This document shows positions 1 through 7,178 of a stretch of DNA of 64,000 nt, one piece after another. The stretch is from Pseudocolwellia sp049933045. GTDB taxonomy: Bacteria > Pseudomonadota > Gammaproteobacteria > Enterobacterales > Alteromonadaceae. The stretch is from the NCBI RefSeq assembly GCF_049933045.1, contig NZ_CP187926.1, positions 3,224,001-3,288,000 on the forward strand, written 5' to 3'. Both the position numbers and the translations under genes were made by a program. The first letter of the stretch is position 1. The number at the start of each line of letters is the position of its first letter. Below the pieces are notes generated by a model that worked only from the letters and a program-made list of their open reading frames with translations, did not search any database and was not told the DNA's origin.

Positions 1-1
1 T

Positions 2-73
2 TTAGCTGCAGCATATTGTGGTAAAGCTCGTTTAATCGATAACCTAAGATTCAGCTTACCTGCGATATTTTAA
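2..73 (+). CDS. panC: Pantothenate synthetase, C-terminal end (partial)
   Basis: The first 24 codons visible read LAAAYCGKARLIDNLRF and a few more residues, then a TAA stop. The block with Ala-Tyr-Cys-Gly followed by ArgLeuIleAspAsn is the usual ending of PanC, the ATP-dependent ligase that joins pantoate and beta-alanine to pantothenate in the cytoplasm. The rest of the gene lies to the left of the window. A strong intrinsic terminator follows 42 bp later. The identification rests on a short tail, but it is supported by panP, which makes the beta-alanine substrate, 1.2 kb downstream on the opposite strand. Confidence 0.72.
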   Translation, partial: LAAAYCGKARLIDNLRFSLPAIF

Positions 74-114
74 TCCAATCAAAAAATACTGCTTTTAAAG
101 CAATGATAAGATAA

Positions 115-154
115 TAAAAAAGCTGAACGTTATTCCTAACGTTCAGCTTTTTTG
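115..154 (+). terminator. Intrinsic terminator of panC
   Basis: A 12-bp perfect stem, AGCTGAACGTTA (121-132) and TAACGTTCAGCT (137-148), with a TTCC loop. It is flanked by six A on the left and six T on the right, so it could work in both directions. It lies 42 bp after the panC stop. Confidence 0.9.
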
Positions 155-157
155 TTT

Positions 158-500
158 ATACCATTCCAATTAAAATATGATCTATCTTTTATGTGGATTT
201 AATGACAAGTCAAATAACCTGCACATCAAATCAGTAGACAGTATCTATATAACCTGAACTCTAGATAATGGGTTTTGTAATGTATTGATTTTAAATACTT
301 TATAAGTAAATTATTGCAACACCATTTGTTTAAATGATTTATTACTCTCCTAATGTTGGAATTTAATTCTATAACAAGGCATTTTTCTTGACTAATAGCT
401 GGCTATTAGCAATAAAAATAACGACGTTAGAGGGTTAAATAACAATATTAGGCATAACTGCTTATCCAGAGTTCAGGTTATATATTATTGGAATTGATAT
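158..500. repeat. MITE-like inverted-repeat element, about 343 bp
   Basis: The outer ends are near-inverted copies: ATACCATTCCAATTA at 158-172 and the complement of ATATCAATTCCAATAA at the right end (485-500). Inside is a perfect 17-bp inverted pair, TATATAACCTGAACTCT (246-262) and its complement (468-484), continued by an imperfect match (GATAA...GTT). The centre also holds a 16-bp palindrome, CTAATAGC-TG-GCTATTAG, at 392-409. No coding capacity was seen. The structure suggests a non-autonomous mobile element or a composite of two. Whether copies exist elsewhere in the genome cannot be seen here. Confidence 0.55.
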
Positions 501-512
501 TTCCCCGAAACT

Positions 513-662
513 TTATTCGTATGCGCGTGATGACCATGCTAATGCAGATTCTAACTCTTCAATCTTCTTATTTGCTTCAAGAAGTTGTTCTTCTATCACT
601 GCGTAATTCATTTGATCTTGTGCTGCTGACTGCGATACAACGTTATTATTGAACTGTTCCAT
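513..662 (-). CDS. Small coiled-coil protein, 49 aa, unknown
   Basis: An ATG at 662 is preceded by AGGTGG eight bases upstream, a strong ribosome binding site, and opens 49 codons ending in TAA. The protein has a Gln/Asn-rich N-terminus (about residues 3-20), then a short heptad-like helix over residues 22-42 (charged EEQLLEANKKIEELESAL), and ends SSRAYE. It has no membrane segment or signal. Its stop lies 13 bp from the right end of the inverted-repeat element. I do not recognise a family. The charged short coiled coil resembles small structural or adaptor proteins, but no function can be assigned. Confidence 0.6.
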   Translation of the reverse strand: MEQFNNNVVSQSAAQDQMNYAVIEEQLLEANKKIEELESALAWSSRAYE

Positions 663-1271
663 AAATCACCACCTAAAGTTAATGTAACTATGGATGTAGT
701 ATTACAGACCTAATTACATAAATCAACAAAAAAACCTACTTGAAACACTTATGAAACCACAACGAAAGATCAACGAAAGCAGAGCTACTAGTGTCATTTA
801 ATAAATTCAAATTATAAAACCGTATAAACATATCCAATATAAAAACATAAACGATTGATATTAAATAAATTTCAAATACCTCACTTATTTTTCAGGCATA
901 AGATTTCGCTGATTTCATGATGAAACCAGTTAAAAAAATTCATGTAATAATAAATGATCAAACATGAAATTATTTTTGATCAGGCGAATAAAGTAGTGAG
1001 TATTTTGTCATCAAATACAAATAACATGAATTTGAAATGTCGGTGCAAGCAATTATGCTTTGTAGGGATATGAGGTATCTGAGTGTAGCGTGAATATAAC
1101 GTATGGTTCGATATGTAAAATCGACTCGTTAGCTCAGTCGTCAGATGATAACTAAGCGATACCTACAGCGATTAATCTATAAATTCTGTGCCTTTAGGCT
1201 ACAACTAATAGTTATAGCCAAAAGAATAAACTCAGATTAATGGATGGCTTGATTGTAAATATGGAAACGAA
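663..1271. other. Intergenic, 609 bp, no gene found
   Basis: This should hold the promoter of the 49-aa gene (near 663-750) and the 3' flank of panP. An inverted pair TGATCAAA/TTTGATCA lies at 955-962 and 975-982. The only short open frame (954-1073, + strand) has no ribosome binding site. I saw no RNA gene, terminator with a T-run, or decayed gene that I could name. Confidence 0.5.
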
Positions 1272-2903
1272 TTAACTACAAATGCGTAATAATTCAGGTA
1301 AGAAGTCTTTACTTTCGTTGGCTAAAACACATTGTTCTGCAAGAATAGATTGTAGAATTTCTTCTGATGTTAACGGATTAGCTAATACCACTCTAAACAC
1401 TAAAATCTTGTTGCCTTGATAGCGCGATACTTCAATACGTGTTCTAGAAACAAATGACTTACCATTTTCACGTTGACGCTTTTGAATAAACTTAGTGAGT
1501 TTATGCAATAAATTATTAATTTCATCTTGTTGGTCAACAGTCGCTGTTGCAAGGTATTGCTGTACAACTTTAGGCACGTAACGATAAGTTAATAAACAAA
1601 GTTCTGGCCGTGTGATCAGTTCAAAATCATCATGCATATCAATACTATTAGCAAAGTAGTTCGCTTTATCGATACTCTGATTGATTAGCATTTCATAACC
1701 TTGTCGGCTAATAACATGCAAACTTGCATAAACTAACATTGCCATACCTGGACGAGATCCTTCAAGGGTATGACTACCTAAATCTTTTGAACCTTTACGT
1801 AAAATATATTCAGCATGATGTTCAATTGAAGAAACAGAACCTGGATTTTTGAAAACAACTAAACCAGCTCCCATAGGAATATACATTTGCTTGTGAGCAT
1901 CGATAGTAACTGAGTCAGCTCGTTCAATGCCTTTAAGAATAGAACGATGTTTATTAGATAGTAATGTTGCTCCGCCCCATGCAGCATCCACATGAAGGTT
2001 ACAGCTAAATTCTTCAGCTATATCAGCCATAGCATCTAATGGGTCAACATTACCTGTTTCAGTTGTTCCTGCAACACCGACAATACTTAATACTTTAATA
2101 TTTTTTTCAGCAAGCTCTTGGCACTTTTCACGTAGCTTGTCGCAATCAATTTTATTAAACTCGTCGGTTGGAATTTTTATAACGCTTTCTTCACCAATAC
2201 CTAAAATGTCAGCAGATTTTTTAAGTGAGTAATGACCTCGTTCAGAAACCAGTATCGCTAAACCTTTATAACCGTAATGCATTAACGCATTAAACAATCC
2301 TGCTTTAGCAATACCTTTAAAGTCGCCATCCGCTTTTAATAAATTATTGCGAGCAACCCATAAAGCCGTAATGTTTGCGACTGTACCACCTGAACAAAAC
2401 GCACCTAACGAATGATTAGGACTGTGCATCCACTGGTCGTAAAAAGCTTCATTATCTTGATAAACAAGTCTGTGCATCATGCCCAGTACTTGTCGTTCAA
2501 GTGGGGTAAATGCTTTAGAGGTTTCAACTTTTACAAGGTTTTGATTTAACCCAACCATCAATTTAGACAGAGGTAAAATGAAGTAAGGCAATGCAGACGT
2601 CATATGCCCGATAAAGCTAGGGCTTGAGGTATGAACAGATTGAGAAACCAGTTTATCTAATAAATGGCGCATGTGATCAGACACAAAACTAGGATCTTCT
2701 GGAATAGCAGAAGTTGCAAAGTCTTTTTCTATATCGGCTAATGCTTTATTAGACGCAGCGATATGATTACCAAGAAATCCCGCAAGGTTTTGCGACATCT
2801 CTTTTTCAATAGAGCCTAAGGTTGAATTAGGCGCTTCTGGAATGGTAAAAATTCTATGTAAAGCTTCTGGAGTCGCTTTAGCTTTGCGCTTGTTAGTTTT
2901 CAT
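1272..2903 (-). CDS. panP: PLP-dependent aspartate 1-decarboxylase PanP
   Basis: This is a group II PLP decarboxylase of the PanP family, about 543 aa, which converts aspartate to beta-alanine for pantothenate in gammaproteobacteria that lack the pyruvoyl enzyme PanD. Visible features are the SGGTVANITAL cofactor-phosphate region, HVDAAWGG, and the PLP-lysine motif IDAHKQMYIPMG with the Schiff-base Lys near residue 338. The usual length of the family is 540-550 aa. The start is taken as ATG at 2903; a GTG at 2912 with AGG nine bases upstream is an alternative that adds three residues. The tail of panC lies at the window's left edge, so the two steps sit close together but on opposite strands. 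Confidence 0.9.
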   Translation of the reverse strand: MKTNKRKAKATPEALHRIFTIPEAPNSTLGSIEKEMSQNLAGFLGNHIAASNKALADIEKDFATSAIPEDPSFVSDHMRHLLDKLVSQSVHTSSPSFIGHMTSALPYFILPLSKLMVGLNQNLVKVETSKAFTPLERQVLGMMHRLVYQDNEAFYDQWMHSPNHSLGAFCSGGTVANITALWVARNNLLKADGDFKGIAKAGLFNALMHYGYKGLAILVSERGHYSLKKSADILGIGEESVIKIPTDEFNKIDCDKLREKCQELAEKNIKVLSIVGVAGTTETGNVDPLDAMADIAEEFSCNLHVDAAWGGATLLSNKHRSILKGIERADSVTIDAHKQMYIPMGAGLVVFKNPGSVSSIEHHAEYILRKGSKDLGSHTLEGSRPGMAMLVYASLHVISRQGYEMLINQSIDKANYFANSIDMHDDFELITRPELCLLTYRYVPKVVQQYLATATVDQQDEINNLLHKLTKFIQKRQRENGKSFVSRTRIEVSRYQGNKILVFRVVLANPLTSEEILQSILAEQCVLANESKDFLPELLRICS

Positions 2904-3008
2904 ACTTATCACTTACAACAACCTATCAATATAATAGGTGGGTTATTTTTATTATTGCGGCACTTTAATAAAAATTAACTGAAAAGTCTCTTCTTTTATA
3001 AGTAATGA

Positions 3009-3107
3009 TTACGCTAAAGCCCGAGATATATAGATAAAACTAAGTTCTAAAGCTAAAACACCTATCAAAGAAAAGGCTAAAACTTGGGTTTTAATTTTGC
3101 GGATCAT
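3009..3107 (-). CDS. Membrane microprotein, 32 aa, unknown
   Basis: An ATG at 3107 preceded by AGGA eight bases upstream opens 32 codons: a basic start (MIRKIKTQ), then one hydrophobic span of about 20 residues (VLAFSLIGVLALELSFIYI) and the end SRALA, then TAA. It looks like a small single-span inner-membrane protein. It lies about 105 bp upstream of panP in the same direction, so it may share the panP promoter or be its leader. No family is recognised. Short length makes chance possible, but a good ribosome site plus a clean membrane helix speak for a real gene. Confidence 0.45.
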   Translation of the reverse strand: MIRKIKTQVLAFSLIGVLALELSFIYISRALA

Positions 3108-3267
3108 AAGTGAAGTCCTATTTTTTATTATTTATATAAAATAGGTATCAATATTCAGACCAAAATTAAACAACTGATATTATTAAATAAAATAAAATAT
3201 CATTTTGTGTTTTTATAAAAACGAGGTCAATTACACTAATAATTGGAGTTTTTCACATTCCACAAAC

Positions 3268-3309
3268 AAAAAGTAAAGTGAGCATTTAAGGTCGCCCACT
3301 TAGCTTTTA
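3268..3309 (-). terminator. Terminator after the TrmB-like gene
   Basis: On the minus strand the arms AAAAGctAAGTGgGC (3294-3308) and GCtCACTTtaCTTTTT (3268-3283) pair with small mismatches and end in a run of T. It lies just after the stop of the methyltransferase gene and would close the ABC-transporter/methyltransferase operon. Confidence 0.6.
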
Positions 3310-3315
3310 TTTGTC

Positions 3316-4014
3316 TTAAGAATTAATTTGAATCGTTAATTGAAAACATTCTTGCTGACTAGCAAGATATTTAGCTTCAAACGGCGTTAATGGTTCAATA
3401 TCGTTAACTGTTGAAAACTCACCCTTCAAGTTAAGTAAAGATACCGCGAAGTTAAACTCTTCAAGATACAAACGCCAATTACTGCGTAAGATCATGGTAT
3501 GGCCTATTTTCAACATATCAGGAAATACTGCACTACCATGCCAACGACGCTGCACATGTTTAGATTTAGGCCAAGGATTAGGATACAAAACATAATGTTG
3601 TGTAACAGGCCATTCAGCGGCTAATACTAAGCGATAAAAGTCATTCAAGTCTGCACGAATTAAATAGAAGTTATCAACCTTTTGGCAACTATCTTCATCC
3701 ACTAATTCATCAACATTGCGATTAATCCGATTAGCCGACTTATCTACACCTATCACTAACGCATTAGGGTTTCGTTTCGCAAGTAACCGTGTACTTTGCC
3801 CAACACCACAGCATGAGTCTAAAATGATCTCGCCATCAAAGGCTTGTACCACTTTATCTATTTCAGCAAAAGCATCTTGTGTATGTTGCTGATAAGGTTT
3901 TTTAAATGGGTGCTTTATATGCTTTAAAACAATCTCTTCAAGCTTTTCATGTATGCCTTCTTGATTAGTAATAATCGCTTTAGAGTCGCCCATTTTATTC
4001 ATTTGCTCAGTCAT
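3316..4014 (-). CDS. TrmB-like SAM-dependent methyltransferase
   Basis: A 232-aa class I methyltransferase. Motif I is ILDSCCGVGQS (about residues 60-70), followed by VIGVDKS with the acidic residue that binds the SAM ribose. Near residue 145 is LYPNPWPKSKH...RR, the counterpart of the tRNA m7G46 methyltransferase signature (P-[DN]-P-W-K/H-..-RR). It therefore belongs to the TrmB family, but it departs enough (NPW for DPW, long N-terminus) to be a paralogue rather than the housekeeping enzyme; the substrate is inferred. Its ATG shares one base with the stop of the ABC permease gene (TAATG), so translation is probably coupled. It is the last gene of a three-gene operon. Confidence 0.75.
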   Translation of the reverse strand: MTEQMNKMGDSKAIITNQEGIHEKLEEIVLKHIKHPFKKPYQQHTQDAFAEIDKVVQAFDGEIILDSCCGVGQSTRLLAKRNPNALVIGVDKSANRINRNVDELVDEDSCQKVDNFYLIRADLNDFYRLVLAAEWPVTQHYVLYPNPWPKSKHVQRRWHGSAVFPDMLKIGHTMILRSNWRLYLEEFNFAVSLLNLKGEFSTVNDIEPLTPFEAKYLASQQECFQLTIQINS

Positions 4015-4787
4015 TAAGTACGTAACCCTACGCCTTTTGTAATTAACACCATGGCTAATGTATATAAAACCACAATAAATAAACCTAAAACTGAAAAGGC
4101 AATCGTTAAACTCACATCAGTAATACCTAAAAAACCGTATCTGAATGCATTAACCATATAAACAATAGGATTAGCATGTGATACTCCTTGCCAAAAATCT
4201 GGCAACAAACTGATAGAGTAAAACACACCGCCAAGATACGTTAACGGCGTTAAAATAAAGGTAGGAATAATAGAGATATCATCAAAGCTTGAAGCAAATA
4301 TCGCATTAATTAAGCCTCCTAAAGAGAAGGTAGCAGACGTTAAAAAAACCGTAGCAATGATCACCCAAATATTATGAATTTGAATATCCACAAAAAATAA
4401 TGAAACCAAAGTAACAATCAAGCCCACTAAAATACCACGTGCCATTCCGCCGCCAACATAGCCAGCAACAATTACCCAGTTAGGTACAGGCGCAACCAGC
4501 ATTTCTTCAATGTTATGCTGCCATTTGGCACTATAGAAAGATGACGCAACATTCGAGTACGAATTAGTAATAACACTCATCATGATCAAGCCAGGTACGA
4601 TAAACGACATGTAATCAAAGCCGCCCATTTGCCCGATTCTAGAACCAATCAATTCGCCAAAAATAACAAAATATAAACTAATAGTAATGGCTGGTGGTAC
4701 AAGGGTTTGTATCCAAATACGCATAAAACGATGGACTTCTTTATGCAAAATACTTTTTAATGCGATAGCGTTAACTGAAGAACTCAT
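4014..4787 (-). CDS. yadH: ABC-2 type permease, YadH-like
   Basis: A 257-aa membrane protein with about six hydrophobic spans and the ABC-2 permease layout. The N-terminal helix runs into FMRIWIQTLVPPAIT; the conserved stretch GGVFYSISLLPDFWQ sits before the last spans, followed by NPIVYMVNAFRYG. It pairs with the ATPase gene just upstream to form an exporter of the YadGH/DrrAB/NodIJ kind; the substrate is not known. A very strong ribosome site (GAGGAGAAATAAG) overlaps the end of the ATPase gene, and its own stop overlaps the methyltransferase start, so the operon is tight. Confidence 0.88.
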   Translation of the reverse strand: MSSSVNAIALKSILHKEVHRFMRIWIQTLVPPAITISLYFVIFGELIGSRIGQMGGFDYMSFIVPGLIMMSVITNSYSNVASSFYSAKWQHNIEEMLVAPVPNWVIVAGYVGGGMARGILVGLIVTLVSLFFVDIQIHNIWVIIATVFLTSATFSLGGLINAIFASSFDDISIIPTFILTPLTYLGGVFYSISLLPDFWQGVSHANPIVYMVNAFRYGFLGITDVSLTIAFSVLGLFIVVLYTLAMVLITKGVGLRT

Positions 4788-4788
4788 C

Positions 4789-5733
4789 TTATTTCTCCTC
4801 TACAGAATCGTGAGACTGATTAATCATATTGACAAAAAGCTCTTCTAAACGGTTACTCTTATTACGCATACTTTTCACATTAATGCCTAAATCAGTTAAT
4901 TGAGTAAATATTTGATTCATCGTTTGCGACTTGTCTATATCTACTTCTAATGTGCACTCACCCACTAAGCGACTAACAAACCCGGTAAGCTCTATTGATG
5001 AATGATCAGTTAAATCTTTGCTATCTAAATCTAAAATAAAGGTTTCAACATTCAGCGAAGCTAATAACGATTTCATATCGGTATTTTTCACAATAATGCC
5101 TTTGTCGATAATCGCGATGTTACGACACAACATTTCAGCTTCTTCTAAATAATGAGTCGTTAGAATAATCGTAATACCTTGTTGATTCAGCTCTTTTAGA
5201 AACTCCCACATAGAACGACGCAGCTCTATATCTACGCCAGCAGTTGGTTCATCTAAAATCAAAATTTTAGGTTCATGCATTAACGCACGCGCTATCATCA
5301 AACGTCTTTTCATACCGCCAGAAAGCATACGTGAAGCGTTATCTCTTTTATCCCATAAATCTAGCTTCTTTAAGTACTTTTCAGCACGTTCATGAGCTGT
5401 TTTACGATCAACACCGTAGTAACCCGCTTGATTCACTAATATTCTCATTAACGATTCAAACTGATTAAAGTTAAATTCTTGTGGTACTAAACCAATAAAA
5501 GACTTTGCTGCTTCAAGTTCGGTATCAATGTTTTTACCAAAAACACTCACAGAGCCAGATGTTTTATTTACTAACGAAGTAATAATACCAATGGATGTTG
5601 ACTTACCTGCCCCGTTTGGACCAAGTAGCGCAAAAAAATCACCTTCGTTTACAGTTAAATCAATCCCTTTGAGTGCTTCAAAACCACCTTTATAAATTTT
5701 CTTTAAGTTAGATATTTCTAACGCTTTACGCAT
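4789..5733 (-). CDS. yadG: ABC transporter ATPase, YadG-like
   Basis: A 314-aa ATP-binding subunit. Walker A GPNGAGKS lies near residues 38-45, the Q-loop in LVPQEFNF, the signature LSGGMKRRL near 138, Walker B ILILDEPTAGVD near 160, and the switch His in TTHYLEEAE. The C-terminal third (about 225-314) is the typical DrrA/YadG extension. It energises the permease encoded directly downstream; the intergenic gap is one base. AGGAT seven bases before the ATG is a good ribosome site. Cargo cannot be read from sequence. This is the first gene of the operon. Confidence 0.9.
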   Translation of the reverse strand: MRKALEISNLKKIYKGGFEALKGIDLTVNEGDFFALLGPNGAGKSTSIGIITSLVNKTSGSVSVFGKNIDTELEAAKSFIGLVPQEFNFNQFESLMRILVNQAGYYGVDRKTAHERAEKYLKKLDLWDKRDNASRMLSGGMKRRLMIARALMHEPKILILDEPTAGVDIELRRSMWEFLKELNQQGITIILTTHYLEEAEMLCRNIAIIDKGIIVKNTDMKSLLASLNVETFILDLDSKDLTDHSSIELTGFVSRLVGECTLEVDIDKSQTMNQIFTQLTDLGINVKSMRNKSNRLEELFVNMINQSHDSVEEK

Positions 5734-5811
5734 AATAAAATCCTGATTAGCAATAGGGTTGTTCGATATAGTATGGTGTAATAAATTGGGTATTTTGTTC
5801 TATTTACAAGT

Positions 5812-6153
5812 TTATCGAGTAAAATATAAAACAAATAAAAACCAACTCATAATAAGCAAACCCCATGGAAGAACGATAAACATAGCGCTTTTATTTGGAG
5901 ATTGAAATTCATCTTGTTCCGACTGCTCATCAGAATCATTATCTCCTGCAGTATTTTTTATTTTTAACTGCTGCTTGCGTTGCTTATCACGTTCTCTGGC
6001 TTTTGCTTTTTGTTGTTTTTTATATTCACTTATGCCCTTTTCAATACCTTGAGCAATCAACTTAGTTTGCTCTTTTGTTTGACCCTGCTTTTGAATAGAT
6101 TTCGCAACTTTAAGAGCGTCTTCTTGGGTTTCTTTTGAGGAATTTTGGTTCAT
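5812..6153 (-). CDS. DUF2956 family protein
   Basis: A 113-aa protein whose first 70 residues are strongly basic and Gln/Lys-rich and carry the conserved block GQTKEQTKLIAQGIEKGI, then YKKQQKAKARERDK, which I recognise as DUF2956. A spacer rich in acidic residues (residues 70-88) leads into one C-terminal membrane helix (MFIVLPWGLLIMSWFLFVLYF). It is thus a tail-anchored inner-membrane protein with a charged cytoplasmic helix. The role is unknown. It is transcribed in the same direction as the ABC operon, 78 bp upstream, and divergent from the Nudix-like gene. Confidence 0.8.
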   Translation of the reverse strand: MNQNSSKETQEDALKVAKSIQKQGQTKEQTKLIAQGIEKGISEYKKQQKAKARERDKQRKQQLKIKNTAGDNDSDEQSEQDEFQSPNKSAMFIVLPWGLLIMSWFLFVLYFTR

Positions 6154-6441
6154 AAATTGTTACAGTTAATGTGAATAAAAATAATAGCGATTAATCGCAG
6201 TATTATACTGTTTTTATCTGGATAATGCTTGCCAGATATCAGCCTTAATTTAGATGAAAATACACTAAGCTATAAAGCTTCTCATAAATTAACGCTTATA
6301 GTGGTCATGTACGTTAAGAGTAAAAGACCCTGCATTAAAAGAAAGATTAAAATAAGTTTATGTTTGATAGTCTTTATTCCTAACCTTTGATCCACGTATA
6401 ATACCCACATACGCACTAATAAATTAACACTGAGAGTTATA

Positions 6442-7047
6442 ATGAAGAAACATCAAGAGCACATTGTTTGTATTAAATCCGAGAAAGTAAAACACCGTGA
6501 ACACGGCTTTGTTGATTACAAACTTAATAACAGTGATCTTATGCTTGGTCAAAGAGCAACGCTTGAAAAAGATGATGATTTCCGTCAGTTGTTACCTATT
6601 TCAATCTTTACTCATAAAGGTAAAGTTTGGGCTTACGAACGTACGTCTAAAGGCGGAGAAAGCCGTTTACATAACAAAATCGCCGTTGCTGTAGGTGGTC
6701 ATTGGGATTTAGAAGATTTAGTTATTGAGAACAGCGTAATCGATCTTGAGCAATCACTCGCTAATACTATGGCACGTGAACTTGAAGAAGAAGTTAACCT
6801 TACTTCATCTATCGTAAAAACTATTGAGCTTGAAAAAAAGGTGTGTGCTGATGACACTGAAGTTGATCGTGTACATTTAGCGGTTGTTTATGTGCATGAA
6901 CTTGATGGTGAAGGCATCGAGTCTTGTGAAGACCAATTAAAAACGGTTGGTTTTCTTTCACCTAAAGAATTACTTTCAGGCGATTATAATATTGAAGCTT
7001 GGGCGCGTATTATTTGTGAAATACTTGTAGAAAAAGAACTTGCGTAA
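6442..7047 (+). CDS. Nudix-like hydrolase domain protein
   Basis: A 201-aa cytoplasmic protein. The centre reads IAVAVGGHWD (about 80-89), then after a spacer MARELEEEVNL, which matches the second half of a Nudix box (R-E-hydrophobic-x-E-E-x). The first part of the box is GGHWDLED rather than the canonical G-x5-E, with an insertion of about 20 residues before REL, so metal binding may be altered. The nearest reading is a Nudix-fold phosphoesterase or binding protein; the substrate is unknown. ATG at 6442 follows GAGAG seven to eight bases upstream. It stands alone, with a terminator 40 bp after the stop. Confidence 0.65.
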   Translation: MKKHQEHIVCIKSEKVKHREHGFVDYKLNNSDLMLGQRATLEKDDDFRQLLPISIFTHKGKVWAYERTSKGGESRLHNKIAVAVGGHWDLEDLVIENSVIDLEQSLANTMARELEEEVNLTSSIVKTIELEKKVCADDTEVDRVHLAVVYVHELDGEGIESCEDQLKTVGFLSPKELLSGDYNIEAWARIICEILVEKELA

Positions 7048-7083
7048 AACCAAGTAGCACCAACTAACTACCCAAAAAATTAA

Positions 7084-7121
7084 GAAAAAAGCTGATAATA
7101 GAAATATTATCAGCTTTTTTT
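7084..7121. terminator. Bidirectional terminator
   Basis: The stem GCTGATAAT (7091-7099) and ATTATCAGC (7106-7114) is flanked by six A and seven T. It lies between the Nudix-like gene and the converging TonB receptor gene and suits both. Confidence 0.88.
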
Positions 7122-7178
7122 ATTTATAAATTTACAGCTTCAAATCAAAGCACTACAAACTAATGTAGTGTTTAATCA

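Noticed and set aside
955..982. Inverted pair TGATCAAA/TTTGATCA
   Set aside because: Short, no T-run and no gene end nearby; could be chance in AT-rich DNA.
954..1073. 39-codon open frame on the plus strand in the gap before panP
   Set aside because: No ribosome binding site, no compositional signal, and low-complexity start; chance is more likely.
1095..1125. GGTTCGATATG resembling a tRNA T-arm
   Set aside because: No matching arms or acceptor stem around it; no cloverleaf can be drawn.
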